A DNA stretch of 47,156 bases from Verrucomicrobiota bacterium (GCA_016871685.1 VHCM01000006.1:1-47156); one strand, 5' to 3'. Positions 10,327 to 20,263 are shown, numbered from the stretch's first letter. Numbers and translations are program-made. The notes: generated from the sequence alone by a model not told the origin.

Positions 10327-10709
10327 TCCTCGACACCAACTTCATCATCACGGCTGAGCGTGAGGCGAAGCGCAGGATTGCAGGCAGAGCGGATGCCTTT
10401 CTAGGGGCTCATGTCCACGAAAGATTCTACATTACGTTCACTGTGGCGGGTGAACTCGCATGTGGAAAGTCCGCCGCGCCACGGGCTCAATGGGAGCGCC
10501 TCTGCCGTCCGTATGCAATCCTTCCATGGAGCATCGAAGTTTGCTGGCAATACGGCGAACTCTATCGGTTGCTTGCGGCAAACGGCAACCTGATCGGCAC
10601 CAACGACCTCTGGATAGCTGCCACCGCGCTGGTCAATCAGATGGGAGTGGTCACCGCCAATCAAAAGGAATTCCAACTGGTACCCGGACTTCAGGTCATG
10701 GGGTATTGA
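10317..10709 (+). CDS. vapC: VapC-type PIN-domain toxin
   Basis: MGLILDTNFII (Asp), AGELACG (Glu), GTNDLWIAATAL (Asp) PIN active-site pattern. Confidence 0.88.
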   Translation: MGLILDTNFIITAEREAKRRIAGRADAFLGAHVHERFYITFTVAGELACGKSAAPRAQWERLCRPYAILPWSIEVCWQYGELYRLLAANGNLIGTNDLWIAATALVNQMGVVTANQKEFQLVPGLQVMGY

Positions 10710-10867
10710 CCACTCCGTGGAGTGCTTATCAGGGCACGCACCATGGTGTACCCGCGATTGCCTGAAAAGCCGGTTTCTGCGGTGGCCTCACCATTCGCCA
10801 GCATTTGCGGATTCCAAAATCCGTTTGTCGCCTTGTCATCGCCGGGATCCAGTCGCTAAATCGACCC

Positions 10868-11746
10868 ATGCCCCTCCAGATCACCAAGACGCCCAAGTGC
10901 TACGTCGGCGGTGCCTTCATCCGCTCCGAGTCCGGCCGTGTCGCGCCGCTTCACGATGCGGCGGGAGCGTTTCTCTGCAACATCCCGCTCTGCACGCGCA
11001 AGGACCTGCGCAACGCGGTGGAGGCCGCGGCGAAAGCCGGTGCCACTTGGGCCGCGCGCAGCCCGTACAACCGCGCGCAGATCCTCTACCGCCTTGCGGA
11101 AATGTTGGAAGCGCGTGCCAGCGAAACCGCGGACGCGCTGCGACTGACCTCCGCGCCGACACGAACGCGCCGCAACGACGCGCGCGGCGCGGATGCGGAG
11201 GTGCGCGCTTCCATCGATCGCATCGTCCACTTCGCCGGCTGGGCCGACAAGTTCGAGCAGGTGCTCGGCAGTGTGAATCCGGTGGCCACACCACACTTCA
11301 ACTTCACCGTCACCGAGCCGGTCGGCATCACCGGCGTGCTCGCTCCGGAAAACGCGCCACTCCTCGGATTGCTCAGCCTCGTGCTGCCCGCGATCACCGC
11401 CGGAAACCCGGTGGTCGCGCTCGCCTCGCGCGAGTCGCCCTATCCGGCGATTTTGCTCGGGGAAATGCTCGCCACCAGCGACCTGCCGGGCGGTGTCGTG
11501 AACCTGCTCACCGGCGACCGCAAGGATCTGTTGCCGACCTTCGCAACCCACGAACACCTCCGCGCGATCGCCGCCGTGGCGGATCCGGCAGAGGCCGCGG
11601 CCCTTCAGCAAGGCGCGGCACAAAGCGTCAAGCGAGTGCGCATCCATCCGCCCAACACCGATTGGTACACGCCCGATCACGAATCACCTTACGCGATCCG
11701 CGACTTCACCGAAGCCAAGACGGTGTGGCATCCGATCGGTGCCTGA
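10868..11746 (+). CDS. ALDH-like pseudoenzyme without catalytic Cys domain; resembles the C-terminal domain of ALDH16-type proteins
   Basis: YVGGAFIRSESGRVAPLHD..., EPVGITGVLAPENAPLLGLLSLVLPAITAGNPVV, GGVVNLLTGDRKDLL, then a short tail TEAKTVWHPIGA; no ELGG and no GQxC catalytic motif. Confidence 0.8.
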   Translation: MPLQITKTPKCYVGGAFIRSESGRVAPLHDAAGAFLCNIPLCTRKDLRNAVEAAAKAGATWAARSPYNRAQILYRLAEMLEARASETADALRLTSAPTRTRRNDARGADAEVRASIDRIVHFAGWADKFEQVLGSVNPVATPHFNFTVTEPVGITGVLAPENAPLLGLLSLVLPAITAGNPVVALASRESPYPAILLGEMLATSDLPGGVVNLLTGDRKDLLPTFATHEHLRAIAAVADPAEAAALQQGAAQSVKRVRIHPPNTDWYTPDHESPYAIRDFTEAKTVWHPIGA

Positions 11747-11781
11747 TCGTTGAGGACTCACGCGCGGACCGCCCGCTTTCC

Positions 11782-11925
11782 GTAGGATAGGCATCCTTGC
11801 CTGTCTCTTTGAAGCGCAGGCATGGGTGCCAGGCACACGCTTCACCTTCGCGATCCACTCACCCGCCCCGCGGGACGCGGGCCGGGGCCGGCAGGATGCC
11901 GACGCTCCCCGGCTTCGCGCTTCGT
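11782..11925. repeat. REP-like intergenic element
   Basis: ACCCGCCCCGCGGGACGCGGGCCGGGGCCGGCAGGATGCCGACGCTCCCCGGCTTCGCGCT, near-identical to 42142-42207; preceded by AGGCATCCTTGCCT and GGCATGGGTGCC hairpin-like units. Confidence 0.7.
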
Positions 11926-11933
11926 TCTCTTTG

Positions 11934-13421
11934 TCAATTGCTGTCGGCAGTTCCATTCCGGCGTTCAGGTGCATCGCCCGTCGCGGCATCCGGGGCTGCC
12001 GCCGGCGTCTGCGGCAGCAGGTTCTGCCACGCATGCAGCATGGCCCCGTCACCAAGCCCGCCGATCTCTGCGAGCAGTTCGTGGCAACGCTGACGCCAGC
12101 GCTCGAGGTCGGGCGGTCCGCGTTGTTCGTCGCGACTCCCGGGAAAGACCACGTAGGTCACCTTGAGATCGGAAACCGGACGCCGATACGGGTTTGCCGA
12201 TGGATCGATCTCGCGCGCCAAACGCAACGAGGCCTCGCCCACCTTGAAGGTCGGTCCGCCATCGCCAACGATGGTCGGAAACACCCGTCCCTCGTGGATC
12301 ACCACCGCGTAATCGCCCGCCTTCGGCGCATGCGGATCGGACGAAGTGAGCAAGTTCACGGGCATCACGATGAACGGATCGTGTTCGGCGATGAGGAAAC
12401 TGCGCGCCTTGAGGTCGGCAATGCCGCGTTTGAGGAATTCAATCCGCTCTCCAAGCCACGCCTTTCGATCGGTCTTGGTCTCGGGATCCGCCAATTCCTT
12501 GCGCGCGGAGTCCAGCCGCCTCTCCCATCCGGCGACCATCGGGTTCGGTACCGTCGTGCGCTTTTTCCATCCGTAGCTGGTGAACGGTTGGTAATGCGTC
12601 GAATTGACGATCTCGTCGGGCATCACCGGCAGGCGGTCGCCGTCCGATCCGTCGGACACGACATCCATCTCGGCCTGCACGATGAAGACAGGCCTACCAC
12701 CGATGGTGTGCGCGTGAAGGATCGTCTCACAGTCGTAGAAGTTGTGCTTGCTGAGCAGCTCGTTGAGCTGACTGGCGTCCCGTCGCACCCGCTGCGTCTT
12801 GTTGTCGAACAGTTGGAGGTACGACGGAGAGACTTGGGCACGCGCGAGAAGGTCCGCGATCCCGGGCAACAGCGCGGAGAGACCCGGTGCCGACGCCTCA
12901 AGTTCTTCGAGCGTGACCGCCGGACGCGGCACGCGCAGCGACAAGCGGTAAAACGCGGTGTAGCTCGCCTCGTCGGTGCGCTCCGACGAGGCCAAACCAC
13001 CCGGTGTGAGGTCGATCTCGGTGTGAAACGGGATGCCAGACCGCAGCTTGCGCACATCGGTGAGCTTGGGTGGATCCGCCCCGGCAAGCGCGGCGAGCCT
13101 GGCGGCTTCCTCGTCGGCGCGTCTCGCGGCCTCGGCCTTGAGCGCCGCCTCGACCTCGCGCGCAAGCGCAAGACGCATTTCCTCCCTCATTTCCCCGCGC
13201 AGTGTCTCCTCGATTTCGCGGCGGATCGCCGACTCGTCGGGTTTCACGATCACCGGCGCGGGCGCGACGAGGTCGCGGATGCCGCATCTCACCTTCGACG
13301 GAAACGAGGTGAAGCCGAGCACCAACGCACAGACGAGCCCCCCCAGCAGGCCGGCGGTCAGCCATGCCCGCGCGCGGCGCGGCGATTCCATCGTCGGCGG
13401 GCTGGCGGAGGGATCGTCCAT
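11934..13421 (-). CDS. Membrane-anchored or secreted protein with a GH75-like chitosanase C-terminal domain
   Basis: N-terminal TM segment, Ala/Glu-rich coiled region, then [30 protein letters not shown] and [35 protein letters not shown], which resembles the GH75 fold signature. Confidence 0.6.
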   Translation of the reverse strand: MDDPSASPPTMESPRRARAWLTAGLLGGLVCALVLGFTSFPSKVRCGIRDLVAPAPVIVKPDESAIRREIEETLRGEMREEMRLALAREVEAALKAEAARRADEEAARLAALAGADPPKLTDVRKLRSGIPFHTEIDLTPGGLASSERTDEASYTAFYRLSLRVPRPAVTLEELEASAPGLSALLPGIADLLARAQVSPSYLQLFDNKTQRVRRDASQLNELLSKHNFYDCETILHAHTIGGRPVFIVQAEMDVVSDGSDGDRLPVMPDEIVNSTHYQPFTSYGWKKRTTVPNPMVAGWERRLDSARKELADPETKTDRKAWLGERIEFLKRGIADLKARSFLIAEHDPFIVMPVNLLTSSDPHAPKAGDYAVVIHEGRVFPTIVGDGGPTFKVGEASLRLAREIDPSANPYRRPVSDLKVTYVVFPGSRDEQRGPPDLERWRQRCHELLAEIGGLGDGAMLHAWQNLLPQTPAAAPDAATGDAPERRNGTADSN

Positions 13422-13522
13422 GCGTGGATTCTAGCCGTTTCCGTGCCAGCGCCAACCGGGATTTCCGCGGCGGGAGAAAACTCGTTCATGACAAACCGCG
13501 CGGCATCCCTACACTGCTGCCC

Positions 13523-14950
13523 GTGAGCTACCAGGTGTTCGCGCGCAAATACCGGCCCAGGACTTTCGACGACGTCCTTGGTCAGGATCCTGTCGTGCGC
13601 ACGCTGCGCAACGCGATCGAGCGCGACCGGCTCGCCCACGCCTACCTCTTCGTCGGTCCGCGCGGCACCGGCAAGACTTCCACCGCGCGCATCCTCGCCA
13701 AGGCGCTCAACTGCACCGGCGGACCCAAGGCGAACTTCGACCCCGACGAGGACATCTGCATCGAGATCGCCGAAGGGCGGTCGCTCGATGTGCTGGAAAT
13801 CGACGGCGCATCGAACAACGGCGTCGAGCAAGTGCGCGAGCTGAGAGAGTCGGTGTGCTTCGCGCCGGCGCGCGGACAATTCCGCATCTACTACATCGAC
13901 GAGGTCCACATGCTCACCACCAACGCGTTCAACGCACTGCTCAAGACGCTCGAGGAGCCGCCGCCGCATGTGAAGTTCATCTTTGCCACCACCGAGGCAA
14001 ACAAGATCCTGCCGACGATCTTGTCGCGCTGCCAGCGCTTCGACCTCAAGCCGATCCCCGCCGCGACCATCGCCGACCACCTCGGCCACATCGCGCGCAA
14101 CGAGGGGATCACGCTCGACTCCGCCGCCGCCTGGGCGATCGCCAAAGGGGCCGACGGCGGCATGCGCGACGCGCAGTCGATGCTCGATCAGCTCGTCGCG
14201 TTCTGCGGCGAGCACATCAGCGAGCAACACGTGCTCGACGTGTTCGGATTCACCTCGCGTGAAAAAGTCGCCTCACTGGCCTCGGCACTCCTGAGCCGCG
14301 ACACGCCCGCGGCGCTCTCGCTGATCGAGAAAGAAGCCGCCGAGGGACGCGAGCTGTCGCAATTGCTCGGCGAACTCATCGGCTGCCTGCGTGCGCTGCT
14401 CATCGCCAAACTCGACGCCGCGGCCGACGGCGAAGGCATCCCGGCCGACCTCTGGTCGGATCTGCTCGGACTCTCGTCGGGCATCGCCTCCGACCGCATT
14501 CTCGCGGCCATCGATGTCTTCGCCGAAACCGAGGGCCGCATGAAGTGGGCCACCAACAAGCGGCTGCATTTCGAACTCGGAGTGATCAAGGCGATCCAAA
14601 CACTCTCCGAAGTGCGCATCAACGACCTGATCGACCTGCTCACCCGCGGGGCCGACGCCATCGGCACAGAGCCGCCGATGGCGGACCCTCCTGCTCCGGC
14701 GCCTGCTCCCGCGGCCACATCGCGGCCACCTCGCTCGAAACCCGGCACGTTCGACCAGATCGACACGCTCATTGATTCCGCCCCGGAATCGAGCGACCCC
14801 CCGCCCGCTGCGACACGCGCCGCGCGTGATGAACCACCGCCTGCGGCAGCGTCAGCCAACCCAACCGCATCCGCTCCACCCGCGCTCAACGACGACCCGC
14901 TCATCCATGCCGCAATCGCCAAGTTCAAAGGAAAAGTGGTGGTCGGCTGA
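13523..14950 (+). CDS. dnaX: DNA polymerase III subunit gamma/tau
   Basis: VSYQVFARKYRPRTFDDVLGQDPVVRTLRNAI, FVGPRGTGKTSTARILAKALNC, YYIDEVHMLTTNAFNALLKTLEEPP. GTG start at 13523. Confidence 0.95.
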   Translation: MSYQVFARKYRPRTFDDVLGQDPVVRTLRNAIERDRLAHAYLFVGPRGTGKTSTARILAKALNCTGGPKANFDPDEDICIEIAEGRSLDVLEIDGASNNGVEQVRELRESVCFAPARGQFRIYYIDEVHMLTTNAFNALLKTLEEPPPHVKFIFATTEANKILPTILSRCQRFDLKPIPAATIADHLGHIARNEGITLDSAAAWAIAKGADGGMRDAQSMLDQLVAFCGEHISEQHVLDVFGFTSREKVASLASALLSRDTPAALSLIEKEAAEGRELSQLLGELIGCLRALLIAKLDAAADGEGIPADLWSDLLGLSSGIASDRILAAIDVFAETEGRMKWATNKRLHFELGVIKAIQTLSEVRINDLIDLLTRGADAIGTEPPMADPPAPAPAPAATSRPPRSKPGTFDQIDTLIDSAPESSDPPPAATRAARDEPPPAAASANPTASAPPALNDDPLIHAAIAKFKGKVVVG

Positions 14951-14979
14951 CCGCATCCCCACCCCGATCCAATCCCGTC

Positions 14980-15285
14980 ATGAACATTGCCAAACTGATG
15001 AAGCAGGCCCAGCAAATGCAGGCCGGACTCGCGTCGAAGCAGGAAGAGCTCGCCAAGCGCACCGTCGAAGCGTCGGTGGGCGGAGGGAAAGTCCAAGTCA
15101 CCGCCAGTTGCGCGGGCGATGTGCTCGACCTTCGCATCGACCCGTCGGTGGTTGACCCCGCCGACGTGGAATTCCTGCAGGATCTCGTCCTCAAGGGAGT
15201 GCAGGAAGCCATCCAACGCGGCAAGGAAACCGCGGCTGCGGAAATGAAAAAACTCACCGGCGGACTCGGCATCCCCGGACTTTGA
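14980..15285 (+). CDS. YbaB/EbfC family nucleoid-associated protein
   Basis: MNIAKLMKQAQQMQAGLASKQEELAKRTVEASVGGGKVQVTASCAGDVLDLRIDP; position after dnaX. Confidence 0.93.
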   Translation: MNIAKLMKQAQQMQAGLASKQEELAKRTVEASVGGGKVQVTASCAGDVLDLRIDPSVVDPADVEFLQDLVLKGVQEAIQRGKETAAAEMKKLTGGLGIPGL

Positions 15286-15318
15286 TCGCCGGACACACCC
15301 ACGCGTCCGCACACTCCG

Positions 15319-15867
15319 TCATCGCAACCGGGGAAACAGACTCCTCAGCGAGGTCCGCCATTTTTCCAAAAACCGCAAGTGCCGCAACACCCGCGCGGCG
15401 AGATCCGCATCGGCGGCGCCCCGATCGGCGATCAAAGGCAACGCCGCACACTCGTGCGCGATCGCCGCATCGACCGCGCGCAGCGTTTCCTCCAGCACGA
15501 CGAGTGCCTGTTGAACTTCGCCTTCCAGCATGGCCCGAACGAGTGCCGACTTCGCCCCGTCGCGCCGGCGAACGACCGCCTCGGCGTGCTGGGTGGCCGA
15601 CCCCACCTTGTCGAACAATCCCATCAGCGTGGCATCGATGGCACCGCGTTCGTCCACGGCGATGCCGCGCAGCTCAAGCCAATGCTTGAGCCGACGCGAC
15701 GGCGACGACAGCAGATCGAACGCCTCGCGGATTTCCGCGAACGCGGCGTCGCCGCCACCCGAGTCGGGATGACCCGCCCGACCCGCTTCGCGAAACGCCG
15801 CACGCAACGTGTCCTCGTCCACCACCAAAGACTCGGGCAACGACAGCCGCTGGAATGCGTTGAGCAT
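15319..15867 (-). CDS. J-domain (HscB/DnaJ-like) protein
   Basis: LRAAFREAGRAGHPDSGGGDAAFAEIREAFDLLSSPSRRLKHWLEL: HPD motif and J-domain helices. Confidence 0.75.
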   Translation of the reverse strand: MLNAFQRLSLPESLVVDEDTLRAAFREAGRAGHPDSGGGDAAFAEIREAFDLLSSPSRRLKHWLELRGIAVDERGAIDATLMGLFDKVGSATQHAEAVVRRRDGAKSALVRAMLEGEVQQALVVLEETLRAVDAAIAHECAALPLIADRGAADADLAARVLRHLRFLEKWRTSLRSLFPRLR

Positions 15868-15881
15868 GGAAGGTAGGCGAT

Positions 15882-17327
15882 TCAGACCACTTCCGCCTCG
15901 CGGGCGGGCGGACCCGACTCAAACCGCATCAACTCCGAAATGAAGGTGAGCGGCACATCGCCGGTCTCGCCGTTCCGGTTCTTCGCCAGCAGGAGCGTGG
16001 CCTTGCCCGCCTCCGCCTCGCGCTCCTCCTCGGATTCGGCATAGTAAGCGGTGCGGTAGAGCAACCCGACGAGGTCGGCGTCCTGTTCGATCGCACCGGA
16101 TTCGCGCAGGTCCGACATCCGCGGCACTCCCAGCGACTTGCCGGTGCGCCCTTCCGGCGAACGGTTCAGCTGGGCCAGCACCAGCACCGGAATTCCGAGC
16201 TCCTTGGCCAGACCCTTGAGTCCCGCGGAAATCTCGGCGATCTCGCGCTCGCGGGAGTTTTCCGCCTGCCGGGTGCGCGAGCGCATCAACTGCAGGTAGT
16301 CGACCGCAAGAAACCGGATGTCCTCGTCGCGCTTGCGCCGGCGCGCCTTGGCGCGCAACTCGTTGATGGTGATCGCCGGAGTGTCGTCGATGAACAGCCT
16401 CGACGACGCGGTCTCGATGCAGGATCGCTTGATCTTTTGCAAATCGCTCTTGACCGGCTTGTAGCCGCGCGTGAGCTGGCTCATCGCGAAGCGGGCGCGG
16501 GAGAACACCAGACGTTGCACGATCTGCAACGCGCTCATCTCGCAGGAGAAAACCATCGCCGGCTTCTGCTGGTCGATGCACACATGCTCGACGATGTTCA
16601 TCATCAGCGAGGTCTTGCCCATCGACGGACGGGCGGCGATCACGAACATCTCGCCGGGCTTCATGCCGCTGGTCTTGCGGTCCAACTCCTCGTATCCGGT
16701 GGACAACCCGAGCGCGCCGCGCTCGCCGGCGAGCAGTCCTTCCAACTGCTGGTAGACCTCGTCGACCGTGTCCTTGATCGTCACCGCCTTGCGGGTTTCC
16801 GCCTCGTTGCGGATCGACAGGATCCCGGCCTCGACGCTGTCGAGCAATCCGGCGACTTCATCGGGCGCGTCATAGGCCTGGGCAACCGCCTCGTTGGAGT
16901 GGCGGATGATCGAGCGCAGGACGTGCTTGTCCTTCACCAGCTGCAAGTGATGCTGGAAATGCCCGGCACTCGGCGCGTACGTGTAAAGGTCGGTGAGCGC
17001 CGCCGCGCCGCCGATGCGGTCGAGCAACCCGCGGTCGAGCAACCGCTGCGTGAGGGAAACCAGATCGAGCGTGCTGCCGGCCTCGAACAGCTCGACGAGG
17101 AAGTCGAACAACAACCCGTGGCCCGGCAGGTGGAAGTGCGTGCCCGACAACCGCTCTTCAATCGCGGCGGACACATACTCCTGCGGATCCTGCAGCATCG
17201 ACGACAACACGCTTTTCTCCGGACCCACCGCGTGTGGCAGCGCGCGCGTCACATCGTCGCCCGTCGCCGCCGCCTGCAACGCGACATTCGCCGCGGCCGG
17301 TTTCTGCTTTTCTTCAGAGACACCCAT
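15882..17327 (-). CDS. dnaB: Replicative DNA helicase
   Basis: GPEKSVLSSMLQDP, LSTGYEELDRKTSGMKPGEMFVIAARPSMGKTSLMMNI, FLAVDYLQLMRS, DLRESGAIEQDADLV. Confidence 0.95.
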   Translation of the reverse strand: MGVSEEKQKPAAANVALQAAATGDDVTRALPHAVGPEKSVLSSMLQDPQEYVSAAIEERLSGTHFHLPGHGLLFDFLVELFEAGSTLDLVSLTQRLLDRGLLDRIGGAAALTDLYTYAPSAGHFQHHLQLVKDKHVLRSIIRHSNEAVAQAYDAPDEVAGLLDSVEAGILSIRNEAETRKAVTIKDTVDEVYQQLEGLLAGERGALGLSTGYEELDRKTSGMKPGEMFVIAARPSMGKTSLMMNIVEHVCIDQQKPAMVFSCEMSALQIVQRLVFSRARFAMSQLTRGYKPVKSDLQKIKRSCIETASSRLFIDDTPAITINELRAKARRRKRDEDIRFLAVDYLQLMRSRTRQAENSREREIAEISAGLKGLAKELGIPVLVLAQLNRSPEGRTGKSLGVPRMSDLRESGAIEQDADLVGLLYRTAYYAESEEEREAEAGKATLLLAKNRNGETGDVPLTFISELMRFESGPPAREAEVV

Positions 17328-17553
17328 ACGAAACGCCACTGTCTGGAAAAGCCGCCCGCAGGTCAATCTCGGCAGTCGGCGAATGCAGGGTGAATGACCC
17401 GTGGACACTTTGGGCGCAGCGCTCGTCGACTCGGGCCGATTGCGATGTCATTTCCTTGCATATCAACTACGCATGATTCGTGGTGCCGACGCGTGTGTGC
17501 TTGCGGAGTTGCCCGGCCTCTGGCAGGAATCCGGGGCACCCCGTTCCATCAGC

Positions 17554-18561
17554 ATGAGCCGTTATTTCGCAGGACTCGACATCGGAGGATCGACCATCAA
17601 GAGCACCTTGGTCGATGCAAACGGTCAGCCGCTCGGCGGCATGGTCGATATCCGCAGCCGGGTGAAGGAGGGATTCCGCACGACCTTCGGTCAGCTGCGC
17701 GAGGCGATGACGATGCTTGCGTCGCAGGCGGGGATCAGCATCGACTCGATTGCCGCGGTCGGCCTCGACGTGCCCGCGCCGTGCTCCAACGGCGTGGTCT
17801 GGGCCAAAGCGAATCTCGCCGACGACTGGGTCGGCACGGACATCCGCCGTGAATTCGCCCATGAGATCTCGCGACCGGTCTTCATGACCAACGACTGCAA
17901 CGCCGCGGCGATCGGCGAGTGGATGCACCGGACCGATCACGACGGCGGTCTGCTCTACGTCGCGCCGGGCACCGGACTGGGCGGCGGACTCGTGCTGCCG
18001 GGCGGCATGCTGTACGAGGGAAGCAACGGGCTGGCACTCGAGGTCGGCGACCTTTCGGTGCCGCGATTCGAGGACGGCGAACTGCCGGTGGACGGCCGCG
18101 GACGCGCGGGATGTCTCGAGGCCTGGGTGTCGCTGATGGCGCTGCGGCGCCAGCTCGGCAAGGCGTTGGCGTTGCCGGAACACGCATCACACCCGCTCGC
18201 GGTCTCGGATGCGCCGATCGAGGAGAAGGCGTTCCAATTGCGCGATTTTGCCGAGCGCGGCGACGAACTCGCGCTGCGGATTTTCGGCCTGCAGGCCGAT
18301 GTGCTTGGTCAGGGGCTGGGCGATCTCGCCAGCATCCTCGACCCGGGGCTGATCGCGATCGGCGGCGGGCTTTCCGAAACGACGTTCCGCGATTGGTTCA
18401 TCGACGAAGTGCGCAAGGGATTCGCCCGTCGGGCGATGGCGCCGTATCAACGCTGTCCGCTGCCGCCGCACCATCCGACGACACGCATCGAATGGGCCGT
18501 CGGCGGCGACGGTGCCGCAGCCTTCGGCAGCGCGCGCAAGGCGATGGAACTGGGCGCGTGA
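17554..18561 (+). CDS. ROK family sugar kinase
   Basis: YFAGLDIGGSTIKSTLVD, TNDCNAAAIGEW, APGTGLGGGLVLPGG, GCLEAW. Start trimmed to ATG 17554. Confidence 0.88.
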   Translation: MSRYFAGLDIGGSTIKSTLVDANGQPLGGMVDIRSRVKEGFRTTFGQLREAMTMLASQAGISIDSIAAVGLDVPAPCSNGVVWAKANLADDWVGTDIRREFAHEISRPVFMTNDCNAAAIGEWMHRTDHDGGLLYVAPGTGLGGGLVLPGGMLYEGSNGLALEVGDLSVPRFEDGELPVDGRGRAGCLEAWVSLMALRRQLGKALALPEHASHPLAVSDAPIEEKAFQLRDFAERGDELALRIFGLQADVLGQGLGDLASILDPGLIAIGGGLSETTFRDWFIDEVRKGFARRAMAPYQRCPLPPHHPTTRIEWAVGGDGAAAFGSARKAMELGA

Positions 18562-18612
18562 AAAGCCGCATCACCGCCTCGCATGATCCCGCGCCGTTGA
18601 TCAATCGTCCCG

Positions 18613-19065
18613 ATGCGCGCCGTCGTCCAACGAGTCGCTGAAGCCTCGGTCGTCATCGAGGGAAACGAAACGTCGCGTATCGACCGCGGGCTGCTCGTGC
18701 TGCTCGGCGTCGAGGAATCGGATGAGGCCGCCGACGCCGCGTGGCTCGCCGGCAAGATCGCACGCATGCGTTTGTTCGCCGACGATTCGGGCAAGATCAA
18801 TCTCGACACCGCGGGCGCGGGCGGCGGGATGCTGGTAGTCAGCCAGTTTACACTGTTCGCCTCGACACGCAAGGGAAACCGTCCGTCATTCCTGCGCGCG
18901 GCGCTGCCGCAGCGGGCGGAGCCGCTTTACGAGGAATTCTGCCGGATGCTCGCCGACGAGAGCGGCATCGACGTGCAACGCGGCGTTTTCGGCGCGGACA
19001 TGCGGGTGGCACTCGTCAACGACGGACCGGTGACGGTCGTCATCGACAGCCGCTTGCGCGAGTGA
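18613..19065 (+). CDS. dtd: D-aminoacyl-tRNA deacylase
   Basis: [67 protein letters not shown]. Confidence 0.95.
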   Translation: MRAVVQRVAEASVVIEGNETSRIDRGLLVLLGVEESDEAADAAWLAGKIARMRLFADDSGKINLDTAGAGGGMLVVSQFTLFASTRKGNRPSFLRAALPQRAEPLYEEFCRMLADESGIDVQRGVFGADMRVALVNDGPVTVVIDSRLRE

Positions 19066-19108
19066 CGGTGCTTGCATCACCACCGGGGCACCCCTAGCTT
19101 CGCGCGTC

Positions 19109-20263
19109 GTGCCCCGCCCCGCCATTCTCGCGCTCGAAGACGGACGCTGCTTTCATGGAACCGCGTTCGCATCGGACACCACCGCTACCGGTGAGATCTG
19201 CTTCAACACCTCGATGACCGGGTACCAGGAGGTGATCACCGATCCGTCCTACCGCGGGCAGATCGTGGCGATGACCTATCCGCAGATCGGCAACTACGGG
19301 GTGAACCCCGAGGACACCGAATCGGGCGGACCCCACATCCGTGCGTTCGTCATCGGCGAACTCTGCGAAGCGCCGTCGAACTGGCGTGCGTCGCAAAGCC
19401 TCGAGGACTACCTCGCATCGCACGGCATCCCCGGCATCGAAGGCATCGACACGCGCGCGCTCACCAAGCACCTGCGCTCGCTCGGCGCGATGCGCGCCTG
19501 CGTCACCAGCGAACTCGACGCGGACGCAGCCGTCGCCGCCGCCAAAGCCGCACCGTCGATGGCCGGCATGGACTACGTGAAGGAAGTCTCCACCGCCGAA
19601 CCCTTCGTCTGGAGCGGTGAATCGCGGGAATGGCGGCTTGCCAACACGAGCACCGGGCAACCTGGTCCTTATGCGGACCTCCCTCCCGCGCGCCACCGCA
19701 TCGTCGCCTACGATTTCGGTATCAAATACAACATTCTCCGGCGGCTGCGCCAGGCCGGCTTCGAGGTCGAGGTCGTGCCATCGACCACCAGCGCCGCCGA
19801 TGTGCTCGCTCGCAGTCCCGACGGAGTCTTCCTGTCCAACGGACCGGGTGATCCGGCGGCACTCGGCTACATTCACAACGAGCTCCGTACGCTCATCGGC
19901 CGGGTACCGATCTTCGGCATCTGCCTCGGCAACCAACTCCTCGGTCACGCCTTCGGCGGCCGCACCTTCAAGCTCAAGTTCGGCCATCGCGGCGGCAACC
20001 AACCGGTCAAGGACCTGCGCACGGGCAAGGTCTCGATCACCTCGCAAAACCACGGGTTTGCCGTCGATCCCGATTCGCTGCCGCCGGAAATCGAAGTCAC
20101 CCATGTGAACCTCAACGACGGCACGGTCGAGGGCATGCGCCATCGCCGGCACCCGGTCTTTTCGGTGCAATACCACCCGGAGGCCGCTCCAGGACCGAAC
20201 GACGCCTCGTATTTCTTCGCCGAGTTCGCCGACATGATCGACCAGGTGAAATCGCGCGCTTGA
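19109..20263 (+). CDS. carA: Carbamoyl-phosphate synthase small subunit
   Basis: [87 protein letters not shown] start. Confidence 0.95.
   Translation: MPRPAILALEDGRCFHGTAFASDTTATGEICFNTSMTGYQEVITDPSYRGQIVAMTYPQIGNYGVNPEDTESGGPHIRAFVIGELCEAPSNWRASQSLEDYLASHGIPGIEGIDTRALTKHLRSLGAMRACVTSELDADAAVAAAKAAPSMAGMDYVKEVSTAEPFVWSGESREWRLANTSTGQPGPYADLPPARHRIVAYDFGIKYNILRRLRQAGFEVEVVPSTTSAADVLARSPDGVFLSNGPGDPAALGYIHNELRTLIGRVPIFGICLGNQLLGHAFGGRTFKLKFGHRGGNQPVKDLRTGKVSITSQNHGFAVDPDSLPPEIEVTHVNLNDGTVEGMRHRRHPVFSVQYHPEAAPGPNDASYFFAEFADMIDQVKSRA

Noticed and set aside
11826-13526. 566-aa plus-strand ORF opposite the GH75-like gene
   Set aside because: Shadow ORF; begins within the REP-like repeat and has no domain-like pattern.
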